Of a stretch of 64,000 nucleotides of DNA, positions 43,985-53,199 are shown in pieces. The stretch comes from Parvibaculum sp041688015 (GTDB lineage: Bacteria > Pseudomonadota > Alphaproteobacteria > Parvibaculales > Parvibaculaceae): the NCBI GenBank assembly GCA_041688015.1, contig JBDNIY010000007.1:137183-201182 (forward strand), given 5' to 3'. The translations under genes were made by a program, and so were the position numbers. How positions within the stretch are numbered: the first letter of the stretch is position 1; each line of letters begins with the position of its first letter. The notes under the pieces were generated by a model that ran no database searches, was not told the DNA's origin, and was given only the letters and a program-made list of their open reading frames with translations.

Positions 43985-44383
43985 TTGAACAAGCAACACA
44001 CTTTGAGCGCCCAAACTGGGTCATTGAGATACACGGACACCATTAGACACATGGACACCATCAGACGCATAGGTTCAACCGACCTCTCCCTGTCGCCACG
44101 ACAGGGCGAGAAGCGTGTCGGTACTACCGCGCCTGAAATAAAACTGGTCTCTGTGAAATCTCAGCCACGCGCGTCCGCTGGCCTGCATCTAGAACAGCCA
44201 CGTACACGGCCAGCAGCTAACTTTCTTGCCCAATATATCGACCAGCACATGCGTTGGCCGCGCGCGCCACATCGCAAAGACCGCCAACGTCAACGCGCCA
44301 CGCACGCCTATATCAACGCAGATATGCTGCCCGATTTGCTGGCCGAAACGCTGCGCCTGCGCTCCATCGACAAGAATATCTAA
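43985..44383 (+). CDS. Conserved-looking small hypothetical protein
   Basis: Up to 132 residues from TTG 43985, or 110 from ATG 44051. The C-terminal part (ANFLAQYIDQHMRWPRAPHR, then THAYIN) resembles short alphaproteobacterial proteins with a FLAQ-I and basic Arg-rich pattern ending in an AY motif. The N-terminal part contains an 18-bp direct repeat giving a repeated DTIR segment. No domain was recognised. It is convergent with the HTH gene with 3 bp between. Confidence 0.5.
   Translation: MNKQHTLSAQTGSLRYTDTIRHMDTIRRIGSTDLSLSPRQGEKRVGTTAPEIKLVSVKSQPRASAGLHLEQPRTRPAANFLAQYIDQHMRWPRAPHRKDRQRQRATHAYINADMLPDLLAETLRLRSIDKNI
44034..44070. repeat. 18-bp direct repeat in the hypothetical gene
   Basis: GGACACCATTAGACACAT and GGACACCATCAGACGCAT follow each other directly, with two mismatches. 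The second unit lies just after the alternative ATG. Confidence 0.8.
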
Positions 44384-44386
44384 AAT

Positions 44387-44755
44387 TCAACCAAGCGGCC
44401 GCGTGGCGATGATCATTGATTGCAACTCGGTAATGGCGCGCTCCATGCGCCCCAGCCTCTGATCCATTTCTTCCAGCTTGGCCATCAGCGCCGACACGTC
44501 AGGTGCGGCGCTCGGGGCGACACCTGATTGCGGCGCGGGTGTTGCGATGCCTGCATAGCTGACAACATCGCTGGCTGACACATTGAGCAGGCGCGCCAGC
44601 ATTATCACATCATTAACAGAAATTTCGCGCTGATCCTTCCATATCTCATCAACCTCACCACGCGTCAGACGTAGACTCGTCGCTACATCATCGCGCGTCA
44701 AACCGCATGCGCTCAGCTGCGCGTCAAACCAGTCTTGATCAAAAAACAGTGTCAT
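44387..44755 (-). CDS. Helix-turn-helix (XRE-like) regulator
   Basis: 122 residues. Residues about 15-65 form an XRE-like HTH (LTRDDVATSLRLTRGEVDEI, then ISVNDVIMLARLLNVSASDV). A coiled coil (LMAKLEEMDQRLGRMERAI) follows at about 88-112 and may mediate oligomerisation. It starts directly after the stop of the enoyl-CoA hydratase gene (TAGATG), so it is in the same transcript and may regulate these fatty-acid genes. Confidence 0.8.
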   Translation of the reverse strand: MTLFFDQDWFDAQLSACGLTRDDVATSLRLTRGEVDEIWKDQREISVNDVIMLARLLNVSASDVVSYAGIATPAPQSGVAPSAAPDVSALMAKLEEMDQRLGRMERAITELQSMIIATRPLG

Positions 44756-45571
44756 CTATTTTCCTTTAAAGACCGGCGCTCGCTTTTCCAGAAAGCTTTT
44801 CACGCCCTCACGATGATCTTCAGTTTGAAACAATCGACCCAACGTGGCCGACACCCAACTGCCGATCTCACGCAAATCACCATAGGCCGTGCGCCTCAAG
44901 CCTTCCTTCATGTAGCAAAGCGCCAGCGGCGGATTGGCGGCAATCCGCAGGGCCAGCGCACGGGCCCGCACCATCAATTGATCATGGGCGGCCACTTCGC
45001 TCACAAGCCCAATGCGCAGCGCCTCCTGCGCGTCGATCACATCGCCTGTGAAAAGCAATTCAGACGCCTTGGCCGGCCCCACAATGGCGGGCAATCGCCA
45101 CAATCCACCGACATCAGAAATAAGCCCGCGTTTGATAAAAATTTCGCCAAACTTTGCCAATTCAGAGGCAATGCGAATATCGGCAAACAACGTCAATTCC
45201 ATGCCCCAACCAACCGCCGCACCGTTGACGGCAGCAATCACCGGCTTGCCGCATTCAAGTGCTGCAACAGCGGCAGGCGTTGGCTCCGGGCGCACCGATA
45301 TCAGGCGCGCCACGCTCACATCATGCTGCTCACCCGTCATCATCTCCTTGACGTCTTCGCCGGAGCAAAACGCCGGATCGACGGCGGTAACGATCACGCA
45401 ACGCACCTCCGGGTCAGCGGTCGCCGCCCGAAAACTCCATTCTATTTCGTCGTACGCCCGCCGATTGAGCGCATTGCGCCGTTCAGGACGATTGATCGTC
45501 AGGGTCGCAATATGCTCGTCCACGGCATAGAGAATGTGAACGAATTCATCGGGCGCAATGCGTTGAGCCAT
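44756..45571 (-). CDS. Enoyl-CoA hydratase/isomerase family protein
   Basis: 271-residue crotonase-fold protein. The oxyanion-hole segments are AFCSGEDVKEM and INGAAVGWGMEL-type (NGAAVGWGMELTLFADIRIA), and LPAIVGPAKASELLFTGDVI follows. The catalytic Glu pair of true hydratases is not certain by eye. The exact CoA substrate is unknown. It lies between an SDR and the HTH gene on the minus strand, probably a small beta-oxidation unit. Confidence 0.85.
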   Translation of the reverse strand: MAQRIAPDEFVHILYAVDEHIATLTINRPERRNALNRRAYDEIEWSFRAATADPEVRCVIVTAVDPAFCSGEDVKEMMTGEQHDVSVARLISVRPEPTPAAVAALECGKPVIAAVNGAAVGWGMELTLFADIRIASELAKFGEIFIKRGLISDVGGLWRLPAIVGPAKASELLFTGDVIDAQEALRIGLVSEVAAHDQLMVRARALALRIAANPPLALCYMKEGLRRTAYGDLREIGSWVSATLGRLFQTEDHREGVKSFLEKRAPVFKGK

Positions 45572-45619
45572 CTTGTTTCTCCCCAGAATACTTCATCGAC
45601 GTGCGCGAGGCGTTGCCTC

Positions 45620-46423
45620 TCAACCAAAGTTGCCAACCGCATCCGCGCCAGCGTCTCCCAATTTCGTACCGCCATCACAATCCATGATCGAGCCGGTGAC
45701 ATATTTGGCATTGTCGGTCGAAAGAAAGAGGGCCATGTCGGCAATATCTGTCTTGGTGCCATAGTCACGCAGCGCAATTCGCGTCTTGATGGCGGTTTCT
45801 GCTTCCGGTGTCGTCGCAAGGCGCGCCATGCCTTCGGTATCGGCAATGGGGCCGGGCGATATGGCGTTGACGCGCACGCCTACCGGACCCCATTCCATCG
45901 CCAGACATTTGGTCAGCATATTGATGCCCGCCTTGGCCGCACAAACATGCGCCTGAAACATCGACGGATTGACGCCCTGGGGCGCGGTGATCGAAATGAG
46001 CGATGCGCCCGGACGATTGAGATATTGAAAGCAGGCGCGCAACACATGAAACGTGCCGACAAGATCAATATCCACAACCGTCTTGAAACCGTTTGATGAA
46101 ATACCAAGCGCGGGGGCAACAAAATTACCCGCCGCACCCGAAATGACGATATCGATCTTACCGTAAGTGTCATGCGTCGCCTTGAGCGCTGCATCAACGG
46201 CTTCAAAGTTACGCACATCAGCGGCAATCCCCATCGCAGGAAAACCCTCGTCGGTGATCGTCTTGGCGGCTGCAGCAATCTTGTCAGCACTCCGGCTGAT
46301 GAGGGCAACCTTCGCGCCTGCGCGTGCAAAATGCTGCGCGATGCCAAGATTGATGCCGCTTGACGCGCCTGCAATAAACACCACCTTGCCCGCCAGTACT
46401 TGATCCTTGAACGCGTTCTGCAT
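45620..46423 (-). CDS. SDR oxidoreductase resembling 2,4-dienoyl-CoA reductase
   Basis: 267 residues. NADP-binding FIAGASSGINLGIA, the DECR-type VISGAAGNFVAPA and a QAHVCAAKAGINMLTK active site, where the usual SDR Tyr is absent, as in 2,4-dienoyl-CoA reductases. The segment LAMEWGPVGVRVNAISPGPI also matches. It would allow degradation of polyunsaturated acyl-CoA, in line with the adjacent enoyl-CoA hydratase. Substrate is inferred. Confidence 0.82.
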   Translation of the reverse strand: MQNAFKDQVLAGKVVFIAGASSGINLGIAQHFARAGAKVALISRSADKIAAAAKTITDEGFPAMGIAADVRNFEAVDAALKATHDTYGKIDIVISGAAGNFVAPALGISSNGFKTVVDIDLVGTFHVLRACFQYLNRPGASLISITAPQGVNPSMFQAHVCAAKAGINMLTKCLAMEWGPVGVRVNAISPGPIADTEGMARLATTPEAETAIKTRIALRDYGTKTDIADMALFLSTDNAKYVTGSIMDCDGGTKLGDAGADAVGNFG

Positions 46424-46601
46424 GGTCTATCTCCCTTAAAAACCTGACCCCTTCGTCTGGGCCTCAATATCTTTGCAGGCATCAAGCCTATAAAAGCAAA
46501 CTGCCGCAAGCCCCGATCCCGCTCCACATCGAACGGATTTGGCGCCATGCGTTGGACACACTAGACTGCCGCCGGGTCAACGGTGATTTGGTGAGACTGC
46601 G

Positions 46602-47636
46602 ATGGGAGAGATGGAAGTCATGGCAGTCTTGAAGGGTGCCGCTGCGATCACAACGGCGATTATCCTCATTCTCTTGATGACATATTGGGCCGCCGGACGC
46701 GCACGGCCCCTCCTCGACGCAAGCGCGCGCACGACCCTCATCAAGGCAGGGCTCGCACATAGCTTCCTCAACCTCCCCATGGGCACCGTCCATTACCGCC
46801 TCGAAGGCCCACCCGATGGACCCCTCATCGTCCTGATCCACGGCTTCTCTGTCGCTTCCTTTGTCTGGGACGATTATTTTGCGGCGCTCACCGCCGCCGG
46901 TTACCGCGTCTTGGCCTATGACAACTATGGCCGAGGTTTTTCTGACCGACCCGACGGCCCCTATGACGCCAACATGAGCGACGCATTGCTCAGCCAGTTG
47001 CTCGACCAGCTCGCGCCCGATACGCCGGTAAATCTAGTGGGCTATTCCATGGGCGGTGCCATTGCGACCATTTTTGCCAGCCGCCATCCCGCACGCGTCT
47101 CCACGCTGACGCTCATCGCTCCCGCAGGCCTCGACGTCGCCACAAACCCCAATATCAAATTGATCAAACGCCCGCTCATTGGAGACTGGATCGTGCGTAT
47201 GTTCGGCCTAAAGATATTTCATGGTGCCGCCGCCGAAGAAGCCAAACGCGCGCCTAACCCGGCCCGCTTCCTGTCCGACTTTGACCGCCAGATGGACTAT
47301 CGCGGCTATGGCGATGCGCTGCTCTCGACGTTGCGCAACTATCCCTTGAGCGGTGATGAACTATCCTATGCCGAGGCGGGCCGCGCCAGCCGCCCCATCA
47401 TGGTCATATGGGGCGAGGCGGACCAAACCGTCCCCTTTGCCAACGCGAAGACGCTGATGAAGCTGATGCCCAATGCAACGCTCTATTCGTTTCCCAAATT
47501 CACCCATGCCATCGCCTATTCGCAGGCCCCGCTGGTGACAAACCTCCTGTTGCAGTTTCTTGATACCCAATCACCCCAAACGCCGGATGTTGAGCCGACC
47601 ACCTTACGGGTCGCGCCCCGGTTCATTCCGCAATAA
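46602..47636 (+). CDS. Membrane-anchored alpha/beta hydrolase
   Basis: 344 residues with an N-terminal membrane helix (about 9-31). The hydrolase fold has oxyanion IHGFSVASFVWDD, nucleophile GYSMGGAIATIFA, acid WGEADQTVPFA and base FTHAIAYSQAP. The fold suits an esterase or lipase; substrate is unknown. Divergent from the SDR gene. pabB follows after 11 bp. Confidence 0.85.
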   Translation: MGEMEVMAVLKGAAAITTAIILILLMTYWAAGRARPLLDASARTTLIKAGLAHSFLNLPMGTVHYRLEGPPDGPLIVLIHGFSVASFVWDDYFAALTAAGYRVLAYDNYGRGFSDRPDGPYDANMSDALLSQLLDQLAPDTPVNLVGYSMGGAIATIFASRHPARVSTLTLIAPAGLDVATNPNIKLIKRPLIGDWIVRMFGLKIFHGAAAEEAKRAPNPARFLSDFDRQMDYRGYGDALLSTLRNYPLSGDELSYAEAGRASRPIMVIWGEADQTVPFANAKTLMKLMPNATLYSFPKFTHAIAYSQAPLVTNLLLQFLDTQSPQTPDVEPTTLRVAPRFIPQ

Positions 47637-47647
47637 GGGCCCGTTCC

Positions 47648-49051
47648 GTGTCCAAAATGCATATCGAAGAGCTGCCCTTTGCAAAACCACACTCGTTGTT
47701 TCGTGCCTTTGCGCATGAGCCCTTCGCGCTTTTGCTCGACAGTGCCACCGCTGGGCCAAATGCCGATCCGGCTCTCCACGGGCGCTGGAGCTTCATAGCG
47801 CTTGACCCCTTCGAGACGCTAACGGCGCGCGCGGGTGACGCAGAAAACCCGTTTGAACGGCTGCGCGAAAAACTCCGCTCGTTCGCCTTGCCCGCACCAT
47901 CATCAGGCCAGCCCCCGTTCACAGGCGGGGCCGCCGGTTTCTTCGGCTATGACCTCGCCCACCATCTGGAACGACTGCCGCCCGTCCGCGCGCCTTTCGC
48001 CATTGACGACCAGAACCTGCCTACTATGGTGCTCGGTTTTTACGACACGATCATCGCTTTCGACATGCAAAACGAACGCGCTCATATCCTGTCCAGCGGC
48101 TTGCCCGAGCGCGATCCATCGGCAAGGGCCGATCGCGCGCGCGCCCGCACAGCCCAATTGCGAGCCCGCCTCGACGCGGCCTCTTTCGCCCCCACATCAA
48201 TGGCCAACCCACATCCCCCTGCCATAGCCGCAAATTTCACCCGCACCGCCTACGAGGGCGCGGTAGGGCGCATCATCGATTACATCCGCGCAGGCGACAT
48301 ATTTCAGGCCAACCTGACGCAGCGGTTTGAGACCATCCTCGACAAGACCGACACCGCCTATGATCTCTATTTGCGCCTGCGCCAGATCAGCCCTGCGCCC
48401 TTCTCTTCCTTTTTCAATTTTGGCTCTGGCGCGCTGGCCTCCTCGTCGCCGGAGCGCTTCCTCTTTTGCCAGAACGGCCGCGTTGAAACCAAACCGATCA
48501 AAGGCACGCGGCCGCGCGGCGCAAACCAGGCAGACGACAAAAGGCTTGCTGCCGAACTCATCGCCTCGCAAAAGGACCGCGCTGAAAATGTGATGATCGT
48601 TGATCTCCTACGCAACGATCTGAGCCGTGTCTGCGCCGATCATACCGTGGTGGTCGAAAAACTCTGTGCTCTTGAGAGTTTCGCCAACGTCCACCATCTC
48701 GTCTCAACCGTGCATGGCACATTACGGCCCGGCACGAGCCATCTCGATCTTTTGAGCAATGCCTTTCCCGGCGGCTCGATCACGGGCGCGCCTAAACTGC
48801 GGGCCATGGAAATTATAGCAAGCCTCGAACCGACGACACGCGGCCCCTATTGCGGTGCCATCGGCTACCTCGGCTTTGACGGTACCATGGACACCTCCAT
48901 TACTATCCGCACCATGGTCGTCGCGGACCGCCGCGTCACCTTTCAGGCAGGCGGCGGCATTACCGCAGAAAGCGACCCCTCGGCGGAATATGAAGAAAGC
49001 CTCACCAAGACGCGCGGTATGATGCAGGCGCTTGGCGAGGCCAGCACATGA
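47648..49051 (+). CDS. pabB: Aminodeoxychorismate synthase component I
   Basis: 467 residues of the chorismate-binding family. The C-terminal domain has SSSPERFLFCQNGRVETKPIKGTRPRG (split: SSPERFL, KPIKGTRPRG), AENVMIVDLLRNDLSRV and FPGGSITGAPKLRAMEII. It makes 4-amino-4-deoxychorismate for folate. PabB rather than TrpE is chosen because it is coupled to pabA and pabC. Start GTG 47648 or ATG 47657. Overlaps pabA by ATGA. Confidence 0.92.
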   Translation: MSKMHIEELPFAKPHSLFRAFAHEPFALLLDSATAGPNADPALHGRWSFIALDPFETLTARAGDAENPFERLREKLRSFALPAPSSGQPPFTGGAAGFFGYDLAHHLERLPPVRAPFAIDDQNLPTMVLGFYDTIIAFDMQNERAHILSSGLPERDPSARADRARARTAQLRARLDAASFAPTSMANPHPPAIAANFTRTAYEGAVGRIIDYIRAGDIFQANLTQRFETILDKTDTAYDLYLRLRQISPAPFSSFFNFGSGALASSSPERFLFCQNGRVETKPIKGTRPRGANQADDKRLAAELIASQKDRAENVMIVDLLRNDLSRVCADHTVVVEKLCALESFANVHHLVSTVHGTLRPGTSHLDLLSNAFPGGSITGAPKLRAMEIIASLEPTTRGPYCGAIGYLGFDGTMDTSITIRTMVVADRRVTFQAGGGITAESDPSAEYEESLTKTRGMMQALGEAST

Positions 49052-49635
49052 TCTTGTTGATCGACAATTACGACAGCTTTGTTCACAACCTCGCGCGTTA
49101 TGTCGGTGAGCTTGGCTACGAACGCGATGTCGTCCGCAATGACGCCATCAGCGTTGCCCAAGTGCTGGCACGCGCGCCCCGCGCCATCATCCTGTCGCCC
49201 GGTCCCTGCGGCCCAAACGAGGCAGGCATTTCGGTGGAGCTTGTGCGCGCCGCCGCTGAAACAAATATTCCACTCCTCGGTGTCTGCCTTGGCCATCAAT
49301 GTGTCGCCGCCGCCTTTGGGGGCAGCATCGTGCGGACAGACCCCGTTCACGGAAAGCCCGCCGCTATCCACCATGACGGCAAAGGCCTGTTTGGCGGCAT
49401 CCCAAGCCCCTTCACGGCGGCGCGTTACCATTCGCTGATGGCAGAGCTAGCGCCCCACGGCCCACTCCGCCCGACAGCGCAGCTTGAAGACGGCACACTG
49501 ATGGCACTCGCCCACCAGACGCGCGCCATCTACGGCGTCCAGTTTCACCCCGAGTCCGTCCTCACTGAACATGGCCACAAGCTGCTCGGTAATTTTCTGC
49601 GCATGGCCTCCAGCGTCGAAAGGATCAGCGCATGA
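49048..49635 (+). CDS. pabA: Aminodeoxychorismate synthase component II (glutamine amidotransferase)
   Basis: 195-residue class I amidotransferase supplying ammonia to PabB. N-terminal LLIDNYDSFVHNLARY, nucleophile Cys in LLGVCLGHQCVAAAFGG and the HPES motif in YGVQFHPESVLTEHGH are complete. It lies between pabB and pabC with 4-bp overlaps on both sides, giving tight translational coupling. Confidence 0.94.
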   Translation: MILLIDNYDSFVHNLARYVGELGYERDVVRNDAISVAQVLARAPRAIILSPGPCGPNEAGISVELVRAAAETNIPLLGVCLGHQCVAAAFGGSIVRTDPVHGKPAAIHHDGKGLFGGIPSPFTAARYHSLMAELAPHGPLRPTAQLEDGTLMALAHQTRAIYGVQFHPESVLTEHGHKLLGNFLRMASSVERISA

Positions 49636-50489
49636 CGATCTGGTTCAATGGCGAGCTGCGCGAGGAGCACGATATTCGCATCGATCCGCGCGATCGCGGC
49701 CTTCTGCTTGGTGATGGTTTGTTTGAAACCTTGCTGGCCCGCCAGGGACGCATTGCCTTTGTGGAGGGCCATATCGTGCGGCTAGCGGCGGGCGGTAATG
49801 TCCTTGGTATTCCTCTGCCCGCCTCGCCCACCCACCTCGCTATCGCCTGCAAAATGGTGTTGAAAGCCAATGGTCTGCTCGAAAACCCGCGTGTCGCGCT
49901 GCGCATCACGCTGACGCGCGGTCCCGGCCCACGCGGGTTGCTGCCACCCGAAAATCCAGCGCCCACGTTGATGATCTCGGCGGCCGAAAGTCCCGCGCCC
50001 GCCGCCTCGCAAACGGCCATGCTGACGACACCCCGCCGCAACGCGTGGTCGCCCACGTCGCGGTTGAAGGCCCTGTCCTATCTCGACAATCTCATCGCGC
50101 GGCAGCAAGCTCATGCGCGTGGTGCCGACGAAGCTCTGATGCTCGATACGTCAGGCCATCTGGCCTGTGGCAGCGTTGCTAATGTTTTCTTGTGGGAAGG
50201 CAACCGGCTCGTCACGCCAGCCGAAGAATGCGCCATCCTGCCCGGTGTCACCCGCGCTGCCGTCATCGCACTGGCTAAACGCCAAAACATCGATGTCAGC
50301 GAAGAGATGATTGCGCCTGAACGTCTCGCCTCATGCGACGGCGCATTCCTAACAAACAGCCTGATGGGCCTGATGCCGCTGTCACGTCTGGATAACCGCA
50401 CCCTCGCGCCTCACCGCCTGACGGCGCGCCTGCAAGCGGCCTACGACTTACTTCTTGATGCCGACGCGGAAGGCGAGAGCGGCGTTTGA
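49632..50489 (+). CDS. pabC: Aminodeoxychorismate lyase (class IV aminotransferase fold)
   Basis: 285 residues. PLP-fold type IV features: DRGLLLGDGLFETLLARQGR, the PLP lysine region SRLKALSYLDNLIARQQA, and EALMLDTSGHLACGSVANVF then PGVTRAAVI. It releases 4-aminobenzoate from aminodeoxychorismate; fusion-free gene order pabB-pabA-pabC supports this over a branched-chain aminotransferase role. Confidence 0.9.
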   Translation: MTIWFNGELREEHDIRIDPRDRGLLLGDGLFETLLARQGRIAFVEGHIVRLAAGGNVLGIPLPASPTHLAIACKMVLKANGLLENPRVALRITLTRGPGPRGLLPPENPAPTLMISAAESPAPAASQTAMLTTPRRNAWSPTSRLKALSYLDNLIARQQAHARGADEALMLDTSGHLACGSVANVFLWEGNRLVTPAEECAILPGVTRAAVIALAKRQNIDVSEEMIAPERLASCDGAFLTNSLMGLMPLSRLDNRTLAPHRLTARLQAAYDLLLDADAEGESGV

Positions 50490-50521
50490 ACGCAGCGCAC
50501 TCGCCTCCAAACCCGTCAAAC

Positions 50522-50908
50522 TTAAAGGTTGAGGTCGCGCCGGGCGGCTGTAATGGTAACGGTGAAACCGGCAATGACATCAAGCAGCGCCAGCACAAGG
50601 ATCAAGAAGAAGACCGAGGTGCCAAAGGCCGGCAGCACGATGAACTCCACCATGGCGACGAGCAGAACCAGCATCGACAAGGCGTGATTGATGATGGTGG
50701 ACGAGCCGGTTTTGGTTGCGTTGACAAGCTCCACAAAGAGCATCGCCAAGCCAAAGACGAGAAGGAGGTCACCAACGGCCACTTGCCAGATTGCTCCAGA
50801 GACCAAATGCACCGTGAAAACCACCGTCTCCAAGGCCAATCCGGTCAGGTAAACAACGATATTGTAGGCAATAATGACCAACGCAAGCAGCGGAATGGAA
50901 CCCAACAT
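50522..50908 (-). CDS. Small integral membrane protein
   Basis: 128 residues with four hydrophobic segments (about 5-27, 31-58, 76-94 and 97-120) and only a short polar C-terminus RRDLNL. No domain is recognised with certainty. It is convergent with pabC and stands alone; the 187-bp gap to the next gene on its upstream side presumably carries its promoter. Confidence 0.7.
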   Translation of the reverse strand: MLGSIPLLALVIIAYNIVVYLTGLALETVVFTVHLVSGAIWQVAVGDLLLVFGLAMLFVELVNATKTGSSTIINHALSMLVLLVAMVEFIVLPAFGTSVFFLILVLALLDVIAGFTVTITAARRDLNL

Positions 50909-51095
50909 TTAAACCCCCGATTTGAGCCTTCAAGACAAATAAACGACCTCAATAACTCGATTTTGTTTCAATCTAGCACATAATATCGTCCACCGCGTAA
51001 CCTTCACCATGGTTCCAGCAAGCCCGACCGGCCCACCGGCAACCTGAGATGACCCCTTGTTTCGGCAAAGTTTAGCCGGTTTGGACGAGCAAAAT

Positions 51096-52175
51096 ATGAC
51101 GGCCGCAACGACTTATTTTTCAGACACCTATGAACAAGCCCGGGCCCGCTTTTGCGCTGCCACGACAACGGCGGGCGCTGAGTTGACGCATTACGTGCAT
51201 CCCGACAAGGCCCCTGACGGTAGCGAGATCGCAACCGACGTTGCTCGCATCGGGCCAGCTAGCACCAAGAATATTCTGAGCATAGGGTCTGGCACACACG
51301 GCGTTGAGGGCTATTGCGGCTCCGGCATTCAAACAGCGCTCATCAGCGAAGGCTTTGGCGACAAGCTGCCCAAGGACACCGCGCTTGTCTTCATCCATGC
51401 CATCAACCCATGGGGTTTTGCCTGGGGACGGCGCGTCAACGAAAACAACGTCGATCTCAATCGCAACTTCCTCGACCACACAAAATCGCATCCGCTCAAT
51501 ACCGGCTACGAAGATATCTATGAGGCGCTGAACCCTGCTGAACTGACCGAAGAGGCACTGAACCTTGGCCGCGCCAAGATGAAAGCCTATGGCGACGCAC
51601 ATGGCGCCGCCGCGCTCCAGCACGCGCTGGCGGGCGGCCAATATGCCTACCCCGAAGGCGTACAATTTGGCGGCACAAGCCCGGTCTGGTCGAACAAAAA
51701 CCTGCGCCACATCATTCAAACGGAAATGAGCAAGGCCGAGCAGATCGTCTATATCGACATTCATTCCGGCCTTGGCCCACGCGGCCATGGCGAAGTAATT
51801 TCCACAGCCCCAGAAACAAGCTCCACCTACCAACGCATGCGCGAGTGGTGGGGTGACATCGTGCATTCGACGCAAGCCGAAAACTCCGTGTCGTCCAACG
51901 TACCGGGCTCCATCACCGAATGTTTTGAGCAGGAATTAGAAGGCCGCAGCGTCAGCCCTTGCGGGCTTGAATTTGGCACCGTGGTCATGGCCCTCGTCGC
52001 CGCCGCCCTTGTCGCCGACAACTGGTTGCATCGCCATGGCGGCCTCGACAACCCGATGGCACCTGCCATCAAACGTCAGATCCGCGATGCCTTTTATGTC
52101 GATGCCGACGACTGGAAAAACGATGTGACGCGCCAGACGCGCTCCATGGCCTCAAAAGTGCTGAGCACCTTCTAG
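51096..52175 (+). CDS. DUF2817 / M14-like zinc carboxypeptidase-fold protein
   Basis: 359 residues. Zinc-ligand motif GSGTHGVEGYCGSG (His and Glu) and the later IDIHSGLGPRGHG (His) with RVNENNVDLNRNF substrate loop are those of the M14/aspartoacylase fold. DUF2817 members have no firmly known substrate. ATG 51096 (MTAATTYFSD) is preferred; 13 upstream residues are unlike the family. A terminator hairpin follows. Confidence 0.85.
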   Translation: MTAATTYFSDTYEQARARFCAATTTAGAELTHYVHPDKAPDGSEIATDVARIGPASTKNILSIGSGTHGVEGYCGSGIQTALISEGFGDKLPKDTALVFIHAINPWGFAWGRRVNENNVDLNRNFLDHTKSHPLNTGYEDIYEALNPAELTEEALNLGRAKMKAYGDAHGAAALQHALAGGQYAYPEGVQFGGTSPVWSNKNLRHIIQTEMSKAEQIVYIDIHSGLGPRGHGEVISTAPETSSTYQRMREWWGDIVHSTQAENSVSSNVPGSITECFEQELEGRSVSPCGLEFGTVVMALVAAALVADNWLHRHGGLDNPMAPAIKRQIRDAFYVDADDWKNDVTRQTRSMASKVLSTF

Positions 52176-52186
52176 CCACCAAACAA

Positions 52187-52214
52187 AAAACGCCGGCTCA
52201 AAAGCCAGCGTTTT
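52187..52214. terminator. Bidirectional terminator between the DUF2817 gene and rpmF
   Basis: AAAACGCCGGCT and AGCCAGCGTTTT form a 12-bp stem with one mismatch and a CAAA loop; A and T runs at both ends suit transcription from either side. Confidence 0.85.
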
Positions 52215-52243
52215 CAAACTCAAATGTGTCTCAACGCAACAGA

Positions 52244-52429
52244 TCAGATGTCGCTCTTGGGCTTCAGGATCTGACGGCCACGATACATGCCGCTCTTCAG
52301 ATCGACATGATGCGGGCGATGCAGCTCGCCTGAATCCGGGTTCTCGACATAAGTCGGATTCTTCAGCGCGTCGGCCGAACGGCGCATCCCGCGTTTGGAG
52401 GGGGAGGTCTTCCTCTTAGGAACGGCCAT
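52244..52429 (-). CDS. rpmF: 50S ribosomal protein L32
   Basis: 61 residues with the classical N-terminus MAVPKRKTSPSKRGMRRSAD and basic composition throughout. The zinc cysteines seen in some L32 proteins are absent, as in other alphaproteobacteria. Component of the large ribosomal subunit. Confidence 0.97.
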   Translation of the reverse strand: MAVPKRKTSPSKRGMRRSADALKNPTYVENPDSGELHRPHHVDLKSGMYRGRQILKPKSDI

Positions 52430-52588
52430 AGCTTAAAGCTCCGGTCTGGCAACCCTCGGGCAACCGCGTTTGGTCGCCATGCCGAGAATTGAAAAAAACA
52501 TGGAAAGCCGCAGATCTTGTCAGATGCGGCGTCTGGCGGGCCTTATACAAGTAAATTGGATGAAAAGTCCACTGGCTTTCGTAATGCC

Positions 52589-53095
52589 TCAGCGTGCTGC
52601 GACGACAAGGCAGCGCGAAGCAGCGATTCCAGCGCCGACGCAGGCGTTTTTGGCTTCATTCCCGCTGGAAAAATTCCCCATTCGGACCCTGTGAAACTTA
52701 CCGTTGCCTTTGACTGCAACCGTTTCAATTTGAAGTTTGTCAGTTTTTTCAAGCGCTGGGTCTTTGCGCGCGACATCCAAATAACGCCGTGTCGCTTGAT
52801 CGATGGAATCATATGACCCAAGCGGCACATAAAACGCCGCCGCGCTATGCGACCGAGGGCGCGACACCGGCAAAGCGGCATTGTGAACAATGGAGCCGGT
52901 GATGATATCGTCATTGGGATTGATGCGTGCCAGTGGGCGCTGCACGACGGGTTCGCTTTGCGTTTCACGGATGAGTTCGGACATACCGCTGCGATCATAG
53001 GTTTCGCTGTGACGCTCATGGCGCACAACAAACAGCGCCACGCAACCCGCCATCAGAAAAAGCCAGAACAATTCACGGCGTTTTGACCGGTCCAT
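52589..53095 (-). CDS. SPOR-domain protein
   Basis: 168 residues: one N-terminal membrane helix (about 8-26), a linker, and a C-terminal SPOR domain from about residue 88 (FYVPLGSYDSIDQATRRYLD then FHRVRMGNFSSGNEAKNAC). SPOR domains bind denuded septal peptidoglycan. ATG 53095 (MDRSKRREL) is chosen over the longer MGENDMD start. It lies upstream of rpmF on the same strand with 159 bp between. Confidence 0.75.
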   Translation of the reverse strand: MDRSKRRELFWLFLMAGCVALFVVRHERHSETYDRSGMSELIRETQSEPVVQRPLARINPNDDIITGSIVHNAALPVSRPRSHSAAAFYVPLGSYDSIDQATRRYLDVARKDPALEKTDKLQIETVAVKGNGKFHRVRMGNFSSGNEAKNACVGAGIAASRCLVVAAR

Positions 53096-53199
53096 ATCGT
53101 TTTCCCCCACGCGCCCATAAAGCCCAGTTTCAGGGGTGCAGGATGAGACAATATGGTTAATGGGCGTTTAAAAATGGCACAGTCAGGCGGCGCGCGACG

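Noticed and set aside
44735..46096. Long open frame on the plus strand opposite the enoyl-CoA hydratase and SDR genes
   Set aside because: Antisense shadow of two well-supported coding regions; composition unlike real proteins.
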